A DNA stretch of 59,626 nucleotides, from assembly GCA_022508405.1 (NCBI GenBank), contig JAFLVI010000004.1:1-59626 (forward strand), given 5' to 3'. The stretch comes from Clostridiales bacterium (GTDB lineage Bacteria; Bacillota; Clostridia; Christensenellales; Pumilibacteraceae). The notes below the pieces were generated by a model. It was not told the DNA's origin. It searched no databases and worked only from the letters and a program-made list of their open reading frames with translations. The number at the start of each line of letters is the position of its first letter. The stretch's first letter is position 1. Of the stretch, positions 8,428 through 15,780 are shown piece after piece. The translations under genes and the position numbers were made by a program.

Positions 8428-9435
8428 TTATAATAATTTTTTACAAAATGATGCAAGCGAAGCGCCGATATGCCGCGCACGCAGCACGTCGCGCTCGTCC
8501 GCGCTTAAATTGCAGCCACCCGATTTTTGCATGTTTGCCGGCTGACAATCGGTAATCAGCTTTTGAAATTTGTTTATGTCGGATATTTCTATATAATTAT
8601 AAAAACATCCCAATCTCAGCAACGCAAGGTATTGCATTGCTTCTTCGGTGGAAAGCTTGTATGCATTTAAAGCAACACCCCACGCCCTGCAAATTTGATC
8701 CTTCAATTCGGGCTCGTTATGCTGCAAAAGCCGACGCGCCCTAAGTTCTGCCTCCACAAGATGATTTATGGCGCCCTTTACGGAATCTATTATATCCACT
8801 TCGTTAAGCCCGAGCGAACGCTGATTGCTCACCTGATATAAATACCCTTCCGCCTTGCTGCCCTCGCCGTATACGCCGCGCACAGTCATGTTGAGCCGAC
8901 CCACTTCGTTTATGGAGCTGTCTATCATGTTTTGAATGGTCAGTGCGGGCAAAAACATCATTACCGATGCGCGCATGCCGGTGCCGAGATTGGTCGCGCA
9001 GGAAGTAAGATATCCGAATCTGCCGTCAAACGCGAAATGTAAATTTTTCCCTAGTATATCATCTATGCGATTTACCCTGTCATATGCTTGGTCGAGCGAC
9101 AATCCGGAAAGTATTACCTGCTCGCGTATATGATCCTCCTCGTTGACCATTACGGACACATTTTCGTCCGCGCTTATAAGCACGGCACCAAACGGACAAT
9201 CTTCCAGCAAATCGGGACTTATAAGGTGTTTTTCCTGCAAAATCGTGCCGTCCAATTTGGATATGTCATTCATATCGTAACGGTTGAATTTGTCTACGGG
9301 CAAGAGTGCACTCTGCACATTGTCTATTATTTTTCGCGCAGGGAGTTCGCCTAATTTATGCGGAAAAGGCAATCCCGAAATATTTCTTGCAAGACGCAAT
9401 CTTGTGGAAACGATTATGTTATCGAAAACGTTCAT
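8428..9435 (-). CDS. mcsB: Protein arginine kinase McsB
   Basis: Phosphorylates arginines on misfolded proteins, marking them for ClpC-ClpP. The 335-aa sequence has the phosphagen-kinase fold. STRLRLARNI near residue 10 and the RGVYGEGS and LGLNEVD segments in the C-terminal half form the nucleotide-binding and catalytic surfaces. The family-typical CATNLGTGMRAS motif (residues ~165-176) contains the reactive-site cysteine. Its start overlaps the mcsA stop by four bases (ATGA), so the two are translationally coupled. The short length and the setting with mcsA, ctsR and clpC separate it from true creatine or arginine kinases. Confidence 0.96.
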   Translation of the reverse strand: MNVFDNIIVSTRLRLARNISGLPFPHKLGELPARKIIDNVQSALLPVDKFNRYDMNDISKLDGTILQEKHLISPDLLEDCPFGAVLISADENVSVMVNEEDHIREQVILSGLSLDQAYDRVNRIDDILGKNLHFAFDGRFGYLTSCATNLGTGMRASVMMFLPALTIQNMIDSSINEVGRLNMTVRGVYGEGSKAEGYLYQVSNQRSLGLNEVDIIDSVKGAINHLVEAELRARRLLQHNEPELKDQICRAWGVALNAYKLSTEEAMQYLALLRLGCFYNYIEISDINKFQKLITDCQPANMQKSGGCNLSADERDVLRARHIGASLASFCKKLL

Positions 9436-9947
9436 TGATTGCCCTCCGATTTGTTGTTTAACAGCTTTTTCAGCCTTTCGCTGAGCTCGACTATTTTGCC
9501 GTAATCGCCGCTGTCCACCGCCGCTTGAAGTTCGGTTTTTAGCGTAATCTCATCGGTTCGGTCAAGATACTCGGGCGGAGTTTTGCCCACATGTCTATCA
9601 GACTGTTGAAGTTTTTTAACGGTCTGAACAACAAGCGGTTCAAACACTTTATAACATTTGGGACATCCCACAAAGCCCGTTTTTAAAAACTCGTCGCCGG
9701 TTGTTTTGCAATCGGGACAAACAAGCGTACGCGATGTCGGCGAATTAAACAGGTTGCCAAAGCTGTTTAAAAGCCCCATGGGCGAGCCGTTTATCAGCTT
9801 ATTAAGCATATCAAAGCTTTCGGAGCCTATATCAGGACGAAAGTTATTTGCGCATTCGCTGCACAAAAACATTTTTTCCACATGATTGTTGCGCCTTACA
9901 ACCACCTCGGTGGTAGCGTCGCGCAGACCGCAATTAGTGCACTTCAT
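9432..9947 (-). CDS. mcsA: McsA, activator of the McsB arginine kinase
   Basis: Zinc-binding partner of McsB and modulator of CtsR. The 171 aa contain four CxxC pairs: CTNC at residues 3-6, CSEC at ~28-31, CPDC at ~77-80 and CPKC at ~95-98, as in Firmicutes McsA. A short C-terminal UVR-like helix follows (LQAAVDSGDYGKIVELSERLKKLL, split over residues ~140-163). The ATG lies two bases past the ctsR stop and its own stop overlaps the mcsB start, so the operon is tightly coupled. Confidence 0.95.
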   Translation of the reverse strand: MKCTNCGLRDATTEVVVRRNNHVEKMFLCSECANNFRPDIGSESFDMLNKLINGSPMGLLNSFGNLFNSPTSRTLVCPDCKTTGDEFLKTGFVGCPKCYKVFEPLVVQTVKKLQQSDRHVGKTPPEYLDRTDEITLKTELQAAVDSGDYGKIVELSERLKKLLNNKSEGNQ

Positions 9948-9949
9948 AA

Positions 9950-10417
9950 TTATTCTCCGTCATCGTGAGATTTAAGCGTGCTTAACAACACACATTTTAG
10001 TATGGAACCGCGAAGCTTGTTTTTTGCAACGGTCGGCGCCAAAAGCGCCTTATCGGAAATAGCGGCTTTAATTAACTGCGCCTCGTTTTCCGTAAATATT
10101 CCGTCCACTGTAAGCCGCTCCAATATTTGACATGCTTTGCCGTAATCTATACCGTCCGACAAAGTCTGATCTATATAATTTGCAAGAACGTCATCTATAT
10201 TTTGGCTGACTCGTATCAATGTAATATATCCGCCACCGCCCCGCCGGCTTTCCGTAATATATCCGCGCTCGGGCGTAAACCGTGTGGAAAGCACATAATT
10301 TATCTGACTGGGCGCAACCGCAAAATAAGCCGCCAACTCGTTACGGTTGAAATTAACCGACAATTCATCGCCTAGCGTATCAAGCAAAAACTTTTCTATA
10401 ATATCGCTGACAGTCAT
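9950..10417 (-). CDS. ctsR: CtsR, repressor of class III heat-shock genes
   Basis: Winged-helix repressor that binds tandem heptads in clp promoters and is released by heat or McsB. The 155 aa begin with the SDIIEKFLLD helix, then the DNA-recognition helix with RNELAAYFAVAPSQINYVL (residues ~25-43). The glycine-rich heat-sensing wing SRRGGGGYI is at ~59-67 and a C-terminal dimerisation domain follows. The start has AAGGAGG 5 bases upstream. It is the first gene of the ctsR-mcsA-mcsB-clpC operon, and the promoter just upstream carries a matching operator, so autorepression is strongly implied. Confidence 0.97.
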   Translation of the reverse strand: MTVSDIIEKFLLDTLGDELSVNFNRNELAAYFAVAPSQINYVLSTRFTPERGYITESRRGGGGYITLIRVSQNIDDVLANYIDQTLSDGIDYGKACQILERLTVDGIFTENEAQLIKAAISDKALLAPTVAKNKLRGSILKCVLLSTLKSHDDGE

Positions 10418-10449
10418 ATTGCCTCCTTCCTATGTTTGCAGTTGACTAA

Positions 10450-10473
10450 AGTCAAAAGTCAAAGAAAGTCAAA
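10450..10473. promoter_or_regulatory. CtsR operator: three tandem AGTCAAA heptads
   Basis: Heptads AGTCAAA occur at 10450-10456, 10457-10463 and 10467-10473. The last two, separated by GAA, match the known CtsR consensus RGTCAAA-NAN-RGTCAAA exactly; the first is an extra abutting heptad. The site lies just downstream of the predicted transcription start of ctsR. Confidence 0.93.
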
Positions 10474-10484
10474 CTGTTAACTTA

Positions 10485-10513
10485 AGTATATACCTAACAT
10501 AAGCCTGTGTCAA
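10485..10513 (-). promoter_or_regulatory. Sigma-A promoter of the ctsR operon
   Basis: Consensus TTGACA (10513-10508) and TATACT (10490-10485) on the minus strand with a 17-base spacer. The predicted start near 10478 puts the CtsR heptads at about +5 to +28. The rest of the gap, 10514-10633, is AT-rich with no further signal seen. Confidence 0.88.
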
Positions 10514-10633
10514 GCATTTTTTGCAAAAAAATAATTTTTTTACAAAACAATATGGTGTTATGACCATTATATGAAACAAATTTAATACAATTTAAACGAT
10601 TCTTTTTATACTTTAAACTAAATATTTGTAATC

Positions 10634-10671
10634 AAAAAAAGCGGCGTCTGCGATTATACCGCAAACGCCGC
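10634..10671 (-). terminator. Terminator after the zinc-ribbon membrane gene
   Basis: A long GC-rich stem (GCGGCGT with ACGCCGC, extended inward by TGCG/CGCA across one mismatch) is followed by seven T on the minus strand, 11 bases past the stop of the 210-aa gene. Confidence 0.88.
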
Positions 10672-10682
10672 ATATATAATAT

Positions 10683-11315
10683 TTACATTCCCATTAAAAA
10701 CAATTTTTTAAACATTTCTTCCTGCTCTATTGCGTCACTTGCATATTTAAGCACAACAATGGAAGAAATGAAAACATAAACAAAAATAATAATTCCAAGC
10801 GCCAAAAAAATCTTATCCGCGGCGGAGTGCTTTTTGTTTTCGTTTAATGAGCCGCAAACGAAGTACTTTCCTACCCCTACTGCGCAGAATGCAATGGAAG
10901 TAAGTATTGCAAATATACCGAAAGTTACTCCCAATCCAAAGGTGTTATTGGCGACGGTTGATGTCAAATCCAAAAGAAGCACCGAAACAACGCCGAGTAT
11001 AACATACAGCGGCAAATAATTGTTTTTGAACCAGCCCTTAAAATTGCCCGATGATTTGGGCTTTTGAGTGCCGTTTTGAGTAGGCGCAGGAGTCGGCGCC
11101 GCAGGTTGTTTGGGTTGCTGTTGCGCGGGCTTTTCCGCTGCTGTAGGCTGCATAGGCTGTTGCGGCGCAGATGTTGCTGTTACAGTCGATTCTTGTGTTT
11201 GCTGTACTTCGGGTTCGTCTTCGGGCGCGGCAGATACGGGATATTTCACACCGCACTTCGAACAAAACACCGCAAATTCGGGCAATTCTGCCCCGCACTT
11301 TTTGCAATAAGGCAT
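10683..11315 (-). CDS. Zinc-ribbon membrane protein of unknown function
   Basis: The 210-aa protein starts with a double-CxxC zinc ribbon (CKKC at residues 4-7, CSKC at 18-21). A long Gln/Pro/Ala-rich linker follows (~30-85), then three hydrophobic segments at roughly residues 100-118, 126-150 and 167-190. This zinc-ribbon plus linker plus membrane layout is common in Clostridia proteins with no known job. The start has a GGAGAGG ribosome site. It lies 27 bases downstream of dCMP deaminase and probably shares its promoter. No catalytic motif is visible. Confidence 0.8.
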   Translation of the reverse strand: MPYCKKCGAELPEFAVFCSKCGVKYPVSAAPEDEPEVQQTQESTVTATSAPQQPMQPTAAEKPAQQQPKQPAAPTPAPTQNGTQKPKSSGNFKGWFKNNYLPLYVILGVVSVLLLDLTSTVANNTFGLGVTFGIFAILTSIAFCAVGVGKYFVCGSLNENKKHSAADKIFLALGIIIFVYVFISSIVVLKYASDAIEQEEMFKKLFLMGM

Positions 11316-11342
11316 AGTTTTTTACCTCTCCGTAAAAATATT

Positions 11343-11801
11343 TTATATTGATTGCGGATCGAACTTTTCTATTTCGACCCCCGCTTCCGAAAAAAGCTCC
11401 AAAGAGAACTCATCGGGATAGCCGTATTGATACACAACTCGCTTAATTCCGCTGTTAATAATCATTTTTGTACAGATTGCACACGGTTGATGCGTGCAGT
11501 ACAGTGTTGCTCCGTCTATACAAATACCCATCTTAGCAGCCTGAATAATAGCATTCTGTTCGGCATGCGTGGCGTAGCAAAGCTCATGACGAGTTCCGGA
11601 AGGAATATTGAGTTGACGACGCAAGCATACACCCTTTTCCTTACAGCTTTTTATGCCGGAACTCGCGCCGTTATAGCCGGTAGTCATTATGCGCTTATTC
11701 TTGGCAATAACCGCACCGATTTGCCTATTCTCCTGAAAACAACTTGACCATGTAGCAACCGTGTGCGCTATTTCCATAAAGCGCGCGTCCCATTTATCCA
11801 T
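11343..11801 (-). CDS. dCMP deaminase-family protein
   Basis: Zinc-dependent cytidine-deaminase-fold enzyme of 152 aa that likely converts dCMP to dUMP for thymidylate synthesis. The zinc and catalytic motifs are visible: THAEQNAI (HAE, residues ~79-81) and the paired cysteines of CTHQPCAIC (~102-110). The upstream TTGYNGAS loop and a cysteine-rich stretch (CKEKGVCLRR) also match the dCMP deaminase/ComEB group, which has an extra structural zinc site. The start has AAAGGG about 9 bases upstream and its own promoter. In some relatives this protein is annotated ComEB, but no competence genes are adjacent. Confidence 0.9.
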   Translation of the reverse strand: MDKWDARFMEIAHTVATWSSCFQENRQIGAVIAKNKRIMTTGYNGASSGIKSCKEKGVCLRRQLNIPSGTRHELCYATHAEQNAIIQAAKMGICIDGATLYCTHQPCAICTKMIINSGIKRVVYQYGYPDEFSLELFSEAGVEIEKFDPQSI

Positions 11802-11830
11802 CGTAAATTCCCTTTAGTATAATTTGTCAT

Positions 11831-11859
11831 ATTGTAACACAAAAAAAAGCTATATGCAA
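11831..11859 (-). promoter_or_regulatory. Sigma-A promoter for the dCMP deaminase gene
   Basis: TTGCAT (11859-11854) and TACAAT (11836-11831) on the minus strand with a 17-base spacer, about 30 bases before the ATG. Confidence 0.6.
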
Positions 11860-11891
11860 TATATTTTGACTTTTTGTATGCTATTTTTTCT

Positions 11892-13553
11892 TTAAATTTC
11901 TATTCTTTTATAATACACATCGATTTTTTTGTACAATATATAATCCACTACTGCAAATATCACAAGAACGGAATACATAAGCGCCCAGCACACGGCATAA
12001 ATAACGGAAAACTTAATGTCGTTTAAAAGCAAGACAAACATTATCATCATGATAAAAAATCCGCCGGACATCATAATCATCTGGCCACCAAAAACGTGCA
12101 TATTGTGCTTTATCGCCTGTAAAGGGTCAGTCCATTTAAGTTTTGGCGAAGCCAAATCCCACAGCGCACCGAATATAACAAACACTCCTGTTAACGGAAC
12201 AAGCGAAAACAGCGACAAAAACAAGCCTTTTAAGCTAAAGTCCAATACATTCAAAACGGCTACCGACACCGCCGACGCCGGCACTGCAAGCAAGCTCCAC
12301 GCAATGACTTTTGATTTTAAAATCGTCTTTATATCAACGGGCAAAACTTTTAGCGATGCCATGGCAGTACCTTCTCTGGAAAACGTAGTACACGCACCGT
12401 TGGCGAGTGTAGAAAGCAAAACACACAGCAAGCAATATGACATAATTTGGGTAAAACCGCTGATAAACAGTTGAACATCGCCATTGTCGCCAAAATTGTT
12501 TCTTGCCATCAAACCCAAAACTACAGACATCAATATCGGCAAGATCATAACCACGTAGCACTGGAATGCGATTTGAGTTGTGCGAAGCGAACTTAAATAT
12601 TCGCGTTTTAAAAGCGCGCGCATGCTTGTTGTCGCTTTAAACTCGCCTTTTTTTGCTTTGGAATTGTCGGTTTGGTTGTTTGCTTTTACCGCTTGTGCGT
12701 ACATAAGTTTTGCAAATATCCAAATAATCGCCAACAGCGCCGCCGATATACCGACAAAAATCAATACTCCAACCGCCGTAGACGCACCGAGACTCAATCC
12801 GTACATTGGCATTTGGCACGCGGCTTTAGAGAGCACAGTATACGGATACAACACGTTAAGAACAGTCTTTAACGCGTTGAGCATAAAAACCATTTTTTCA
12901 GGCGTAATCGAACCTGATGAAGTGATATAAACAAAGTATATATATACCGAAAACATCGCCCCGAAAAGTAACAAATAAAAGACGAGCGAAATTACGTTTC
13001 GGTTTTTAAGTTTGCTTGCAATAAGCATGACAGGCACAGAGACAATCGCAGCCACAACCAAAGGAAGCACAGGCACAATAAGCAGCGTTACTATTGTTAT
13101 TACATAAAACCATATCCACATTTTTGCCACAATGCCGAAAGTGACAAGAATGGGCAAAGCCAAAGCCAAAACTATCGCCGCTTCCACCAAATACACATAC
13201 GAAAGTTTTGCGGCAAACACCGTAGAAGGCTTTACAGGCAGCATGGAATAAAAGTCGGTATCTTTGGACAAATACAGTACTGAAACAAGGTGAATAATCC
13301 CAAAAAACAATACTATAATCGCCGCTGTCATCAAAACAAAAAAGTAAAACAACTGCGATATTACGGTTAAGTACAAAAACAACGATCTTAATTTTATTAT
13401 TATACTTATTGCTATTGCCATGATTGCGACATAAACAAAACCCAACAGCAAAGCAAGCGCAACCTTTTTCCCTTTGGACTTGCTCTCGTCAAACCTGAAT
13501 TTGTTTTTGAATAATGCTTTTAGTATAATACCGTAGTTACTCATGCGCTTCAC
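11892..13553 (-). CDS. ABC exporter permease, ABC-2 type
   Basis: Large membrane subunit of 553 aa with about 12 hydrophobic segments spread over the whole length and two longer polar loops. One loop (residues ~290-315) is rich in Asn and Lys. It lacks a nucleotide-binding domain and depends on the ATPase encoded just upstream, which its start overlaps by 17 bases. The family resembles putative ABC-2 exporters of Firmicutes, and the substrate cannot be read from sequence. Two starts are possible, GTG at 13553 or ATG at 13544 (MSNYG), neither with a strong Shine-Dalgarno; coupling to the ATPase gene is likely. Confidence 0.82.
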   Translation of the reverse strand: MKRMSNYGIILKALFKNKFRFDESKSKGKKVALALLLGFVYVAIMAIAISIIIKLRSLFLYLTVISQLFYFFVLMTAAIIVLFFGIIHLVSVLYLSKDTDFYSMLPVKPSTVFAAKLSYVYLVEAAIVLALALPILVTFGIVAKMWIWFYVITIVTLLIVPVLPLVVAAIVSVPVMLIASKLKNRNVISLVFYLLLFGAMFSVYIYFVYITSSGSITPEKMVFMLNALKTVLNVLYPYTVLSKAACQMPMYGLSLGASTAVGVLIFVGISAALLAIIWIFAKLMYAQAVKANNQTDNSKAKKGEFKATTSMRALLKREYLSSLRTTQIAFQCYVVMILPILMSVVLGLMARNNFGDNGDVQLFISGFTQIMSYCLLCVLLSTLANGACTTFSREGTAMASLKVLPVDIKTILKSKVIAWSLLAVPASAVSVAVLNVLDFSLKGLFLSLFSLVPLTGVFVIFGALWDLASPKLKWTDPLQAIKHNMHVFGGQMIMMSGGFFIMMIMFVLLLNDIKFSVIYAVCWALMYSVLVIFAVVDYILYKKIDVYYKRIEI

Positions 13554-14307
13554 CGGCTACCGAAAGAAAAATTTCTTCAAGACTCTCATCGCCCTTTGCG
13601 CGTTTTAGTTGCTCCATATCCCCGCAAAGTACAAGCTTACCCTTTCCGATTATAGCAACACGGTCACAAATTTTTTCCGCAACGTCCAAAACGTGTGTGG
13701 AAAAGAATACCGTTTTACCCTCGGATTTATGCTTTTTCATCAATTCTTTTAGTGCAAACGAAGACTGAGGATCCAGTCCCATCATCGGTTCGTCCAATAT
13801 CCACAGCTCGGGGCTGTGTATAAGAGAACCTATTATGGCAATTTTCTGTTTCATTCCGTGCGAATAGCCGCTGATTCGCTTGTCAAACGCATCCCGCAAA
13901 GAAAACCGTTCAAGCAAATCGGCGGTAATACTCTCTCGTACAGCTTTATCTATGCCGTAAATATCGCCCAAAAAGTTAATATATTCCCTGCCGGTATATT
14001 TATCGAAAATAATTGGGCTATCGGGTACAAAACCGAAATGACGCTTTGCTTCAATAGCGTCGCTTGTTATATCATGACCGCAAATCTTTATACTGCCCGA
14101 TTTAACAGGCAAAATGCCCGTCACCATCTTTATGGTAGTAGTTTTACCCGCACCGTTAGCGCCCAAAAAACCGAATATCTCTCCATGCTCAAGCGAAAAC
14201 GACAGATCGTCCACCGCCTTGACATTGCCGTTGGCATACGACATAGATACATGACTTATATCCAAAATCTTGCTTTTGGGCTCAATTATTACACTGTCGT
14301 TATTCAT
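13537..14307 (-). CDS. ABC exporter ATP-binding protein
   Basis: Energy subunit of 256 aa for the permease next to it. Walker A GANGAGKTTT is at residues ~53-62, the Q-loop FGFVPDSP at ~94-101, the signature-like SGYSHGMKQ at ~147-155 (SHGMK in place of LSGGQ, as in many drug and lipid exporters), Walker B LWILDEPMMGLDP at ~169-181, and the switch histidine in FSTHVLDV. The start MNNDS has CGGAG 10 bases upstream. With its promoter at 14341-14369 it heads a two-gene ABC-2 exporter operon. Substrate unknown. Confidence 0.92.
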   Translation of the reverse strand: MNNDSVIIEPKSKILDISHVSMSYANGNVKAVDDLSFSLEHGEIFGFLGANGAGKTTTIKMVTGILPVKSGSIKICGHDITSDAIEAKRHFGFVPDSPIIFDKYTGREYINFLGDIYGIDKAVRESITADLLERFSLRDAFDKRISGYSHGMKQKIAIIGSLIHSPELWILDEPMMGLDPQSSFALKELMKKHKSEGKTVFFSTHVLDVAEKICDRVAIIGKGKLVLCGDMEQLKRAKGDESLEEIFLSVAGEAHE

Positions 14308-14340
14308 AGTACTTTTCTCCGGATATTTTGTGCTACAGCT

Positions 14341-14369
14341 ATTTTATCATGTTAAAAAGGAGCAAACAA
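14341..14369 (-). promoter_or_regulatory. Sigma-A promoter for the ABC exporter genes
   Basis: TTGTTT (14369-14364) and TAAAAT (14346-14341) on the minus strand with a 17-base spacer and a TGA extended -10. An AT-rich hairpin (14383-14402) between this promoter and the rarA stop may weakly end rarA transcription, but it has no T-run. Confidence 0.6.
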
Positions 14370-14415
14370 TGCGGTTTTCATGCAATTTTTGCAGAAAAAT
14401 TGTAAAAACTGTAGG

Positions 14416-15714
14416 CTATTTACGCTTGTTGCGCCTTATTGCGTCTAAAAACTGTTTGATCTTTTGCTCGTTGGGATTATCTTGCGGTTGGTAAAATTGT
14501 TCGCCTTGCAATCCCTTAGGTAAATACTGCTGCGTGATATACGCCGGCGTATCGTGCGGATAAATGTACTCCGCGTCGCTGTCGTTTGGCGTTTTGTTGT
14601 TTTTTAGATAATCGGGCACAACATCGTCCGCGTGCTCTCTGACCGCCTTTTGCGCAGCGGCTTTAGCAAGATATACCGAATTGGATTTGGGCGCAGTCGT
14701 CACTTTGATTATTGCGTGAGCAAGCGATAAATACCCTTCCGGTACGCCTATATGCTCGTATGCCGTCAGCGCGGACACAACAACGCTAAGCGCGGATGAG
14801 TCCGCTATACCCACGTCTTCGCTGGCGTGTGCCATCATGCGGCGGAACATCAAAAGCGGATCGCACCCCGCTTCTATAAGTCTAAACGCCCAGTATAGAG
14901 CCGCGTCGGGATCGCAACCGCGAAGCGACTTACAAAACGCGGAAAGCATGTCGTAATACATGCTGTCGTCGATAGACAACACGCGCTGTTGAGTGGATTC
15001 CTGAGCAACGGATTTATCTATGATTATTTTTCCGTCATCAGTCGGCGGCGTGGTTATTACACCAAGCTCAAGTGCGTTGTAAGCGTTGCGCAAATCCCCG
15101 TTGGCCGCCCAAGCAAAGTGACGGTACGCTTCGTCACGCACTTCCAGACAATAACTCCCCAGTCCGTTCGGAGATTCCACCGCTCGCTTAAGCCCGAGAA
15201 TAATCTCTTCATCGGTGAGCGGTTTAAGCTGAAACACTCTGCAGCGCGATACTATGGCGCGTGTCATAGATACAAACGGATTTTCCGTAGTGGAACCGAT
15301 AAAAATTATGCTGCCCGTTTCTATTGCGGAAAGGACGCAGTCCGACTGAGCCTTATTCCAGCGGTGGCACTCGTCCAGAAGTAAATATGTGCGTTTGCCG
15401 TAAACACGCAACCTTTCGGCAGCTTCGTCTATTACGCGTTTTGCTTCCCCAACGCCGGACGAAACCGCATTAAGCTTTACGAATTCGCTTTTTGTGGTAG
15501 CGGCGATAATGCCGGCAAGCGTGGTTTTGCCTGTTCCCGGGGGTCCGAAAAAAATACAACTGCCCAGTCTGTCCGCTTGTATTGCACGAAGAAGAAGCGA
15601 CCCGTTATGCAACAGATGCTTTTGCCCTATAAATTCGTCCAGAGACTGCGGACGCATGCGCTCGGCAAGCGGCGCGGCCTTGACCTTGTTATCCGATAAA
15701 TCAAATAAATCCAT
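14416..15714 (-). CDS. rarA: Replication-associated recombination protein RarA (MgsA)
   Basis: AAA+ ATPase of 432 aa related to clamp loaders and RuvB that acts at stalled forks. It begins with DLFDLSD and AERMRPQSLDEFIGQKHLL, the usual RarA opening. Walker A GPPGTGKTT is at residues ~58-66, Walker B LLLDECHRW at ~110-118, sensor 1 IGSTTENPF at ~133-141, and the C-terminal tetramerisation region follows. I chose the ATG at 15714 (MDLFD). An ATG two codons earlier touches the -10 box of the promoter, so it cannot be in the transcript. There is no Shine-Dalgarno, and the mRNA is probably leaderless. Confidence 0.93.
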   Translation of the reverse strand: MDLFDLSDNKVKAAPLAERMRPQSLDEFIGQKHLLHNGSLLLRAIQADRLGSCIFFGPPGTGKTTLAGIIAATTKSEFVKLNAVSSGVGEAKRVIDEAAERLRVYGKRTYLLLDECHRWNKAQSDCVLSAIETGSIIFIGSTTENPFVSMTRAIVSRCRVFQLKPLTDEEIILGLKRAVESPNGLGSYCLEVRDEAYRHFAWAANGDLRNAYNALELGVITTPPTDDGKIIIDKSVAQESTQQRVLSIDDSMYYDMLSAFCKSLRGCDPDAALYWAFRLIEAGCDPLLMFRRMMAHASEDVGIADSSALSVVVSALTAYEHIGVPEGYLSLAHAIIKVTTAPKSNSVYLAKAAAQKAVREHADDVVPDYLKNNKTPNDSDAEYIYPHDTPAYITQQYLPKGLQGEQFYQPQDNPNEQKIKQFLDAIRRNKRK

Positions 15715-15720
15715 GTGCAT

Positions 15721-15749
15721 ATTATACCATGCAAGAAAATCATAATCAA
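15721..15749 (-). promoter_or_regulatory. Sigma-A promoter for rarA, abutting the start codon
   Basis: TTGATT (15749-15744) and TATAAT (15726-15721) on the minus strand, 17-base spacer, TGG extended -10. Only six bases separate the -10 box from the ATG at 15714, so transcription should start at or next to the start codon. Confidence 0.8.
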
Positions 15750-15780
15750 GTATTTTAAAAAATTCTTACATGCTCAAACA

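Noticed and set aside
14383-14402. Hairpin between rarA and the ABC operon as a true terminator
   Set aside because: The stem is only A-T pairs apart from its ends and no T-run follows on the minus strand.
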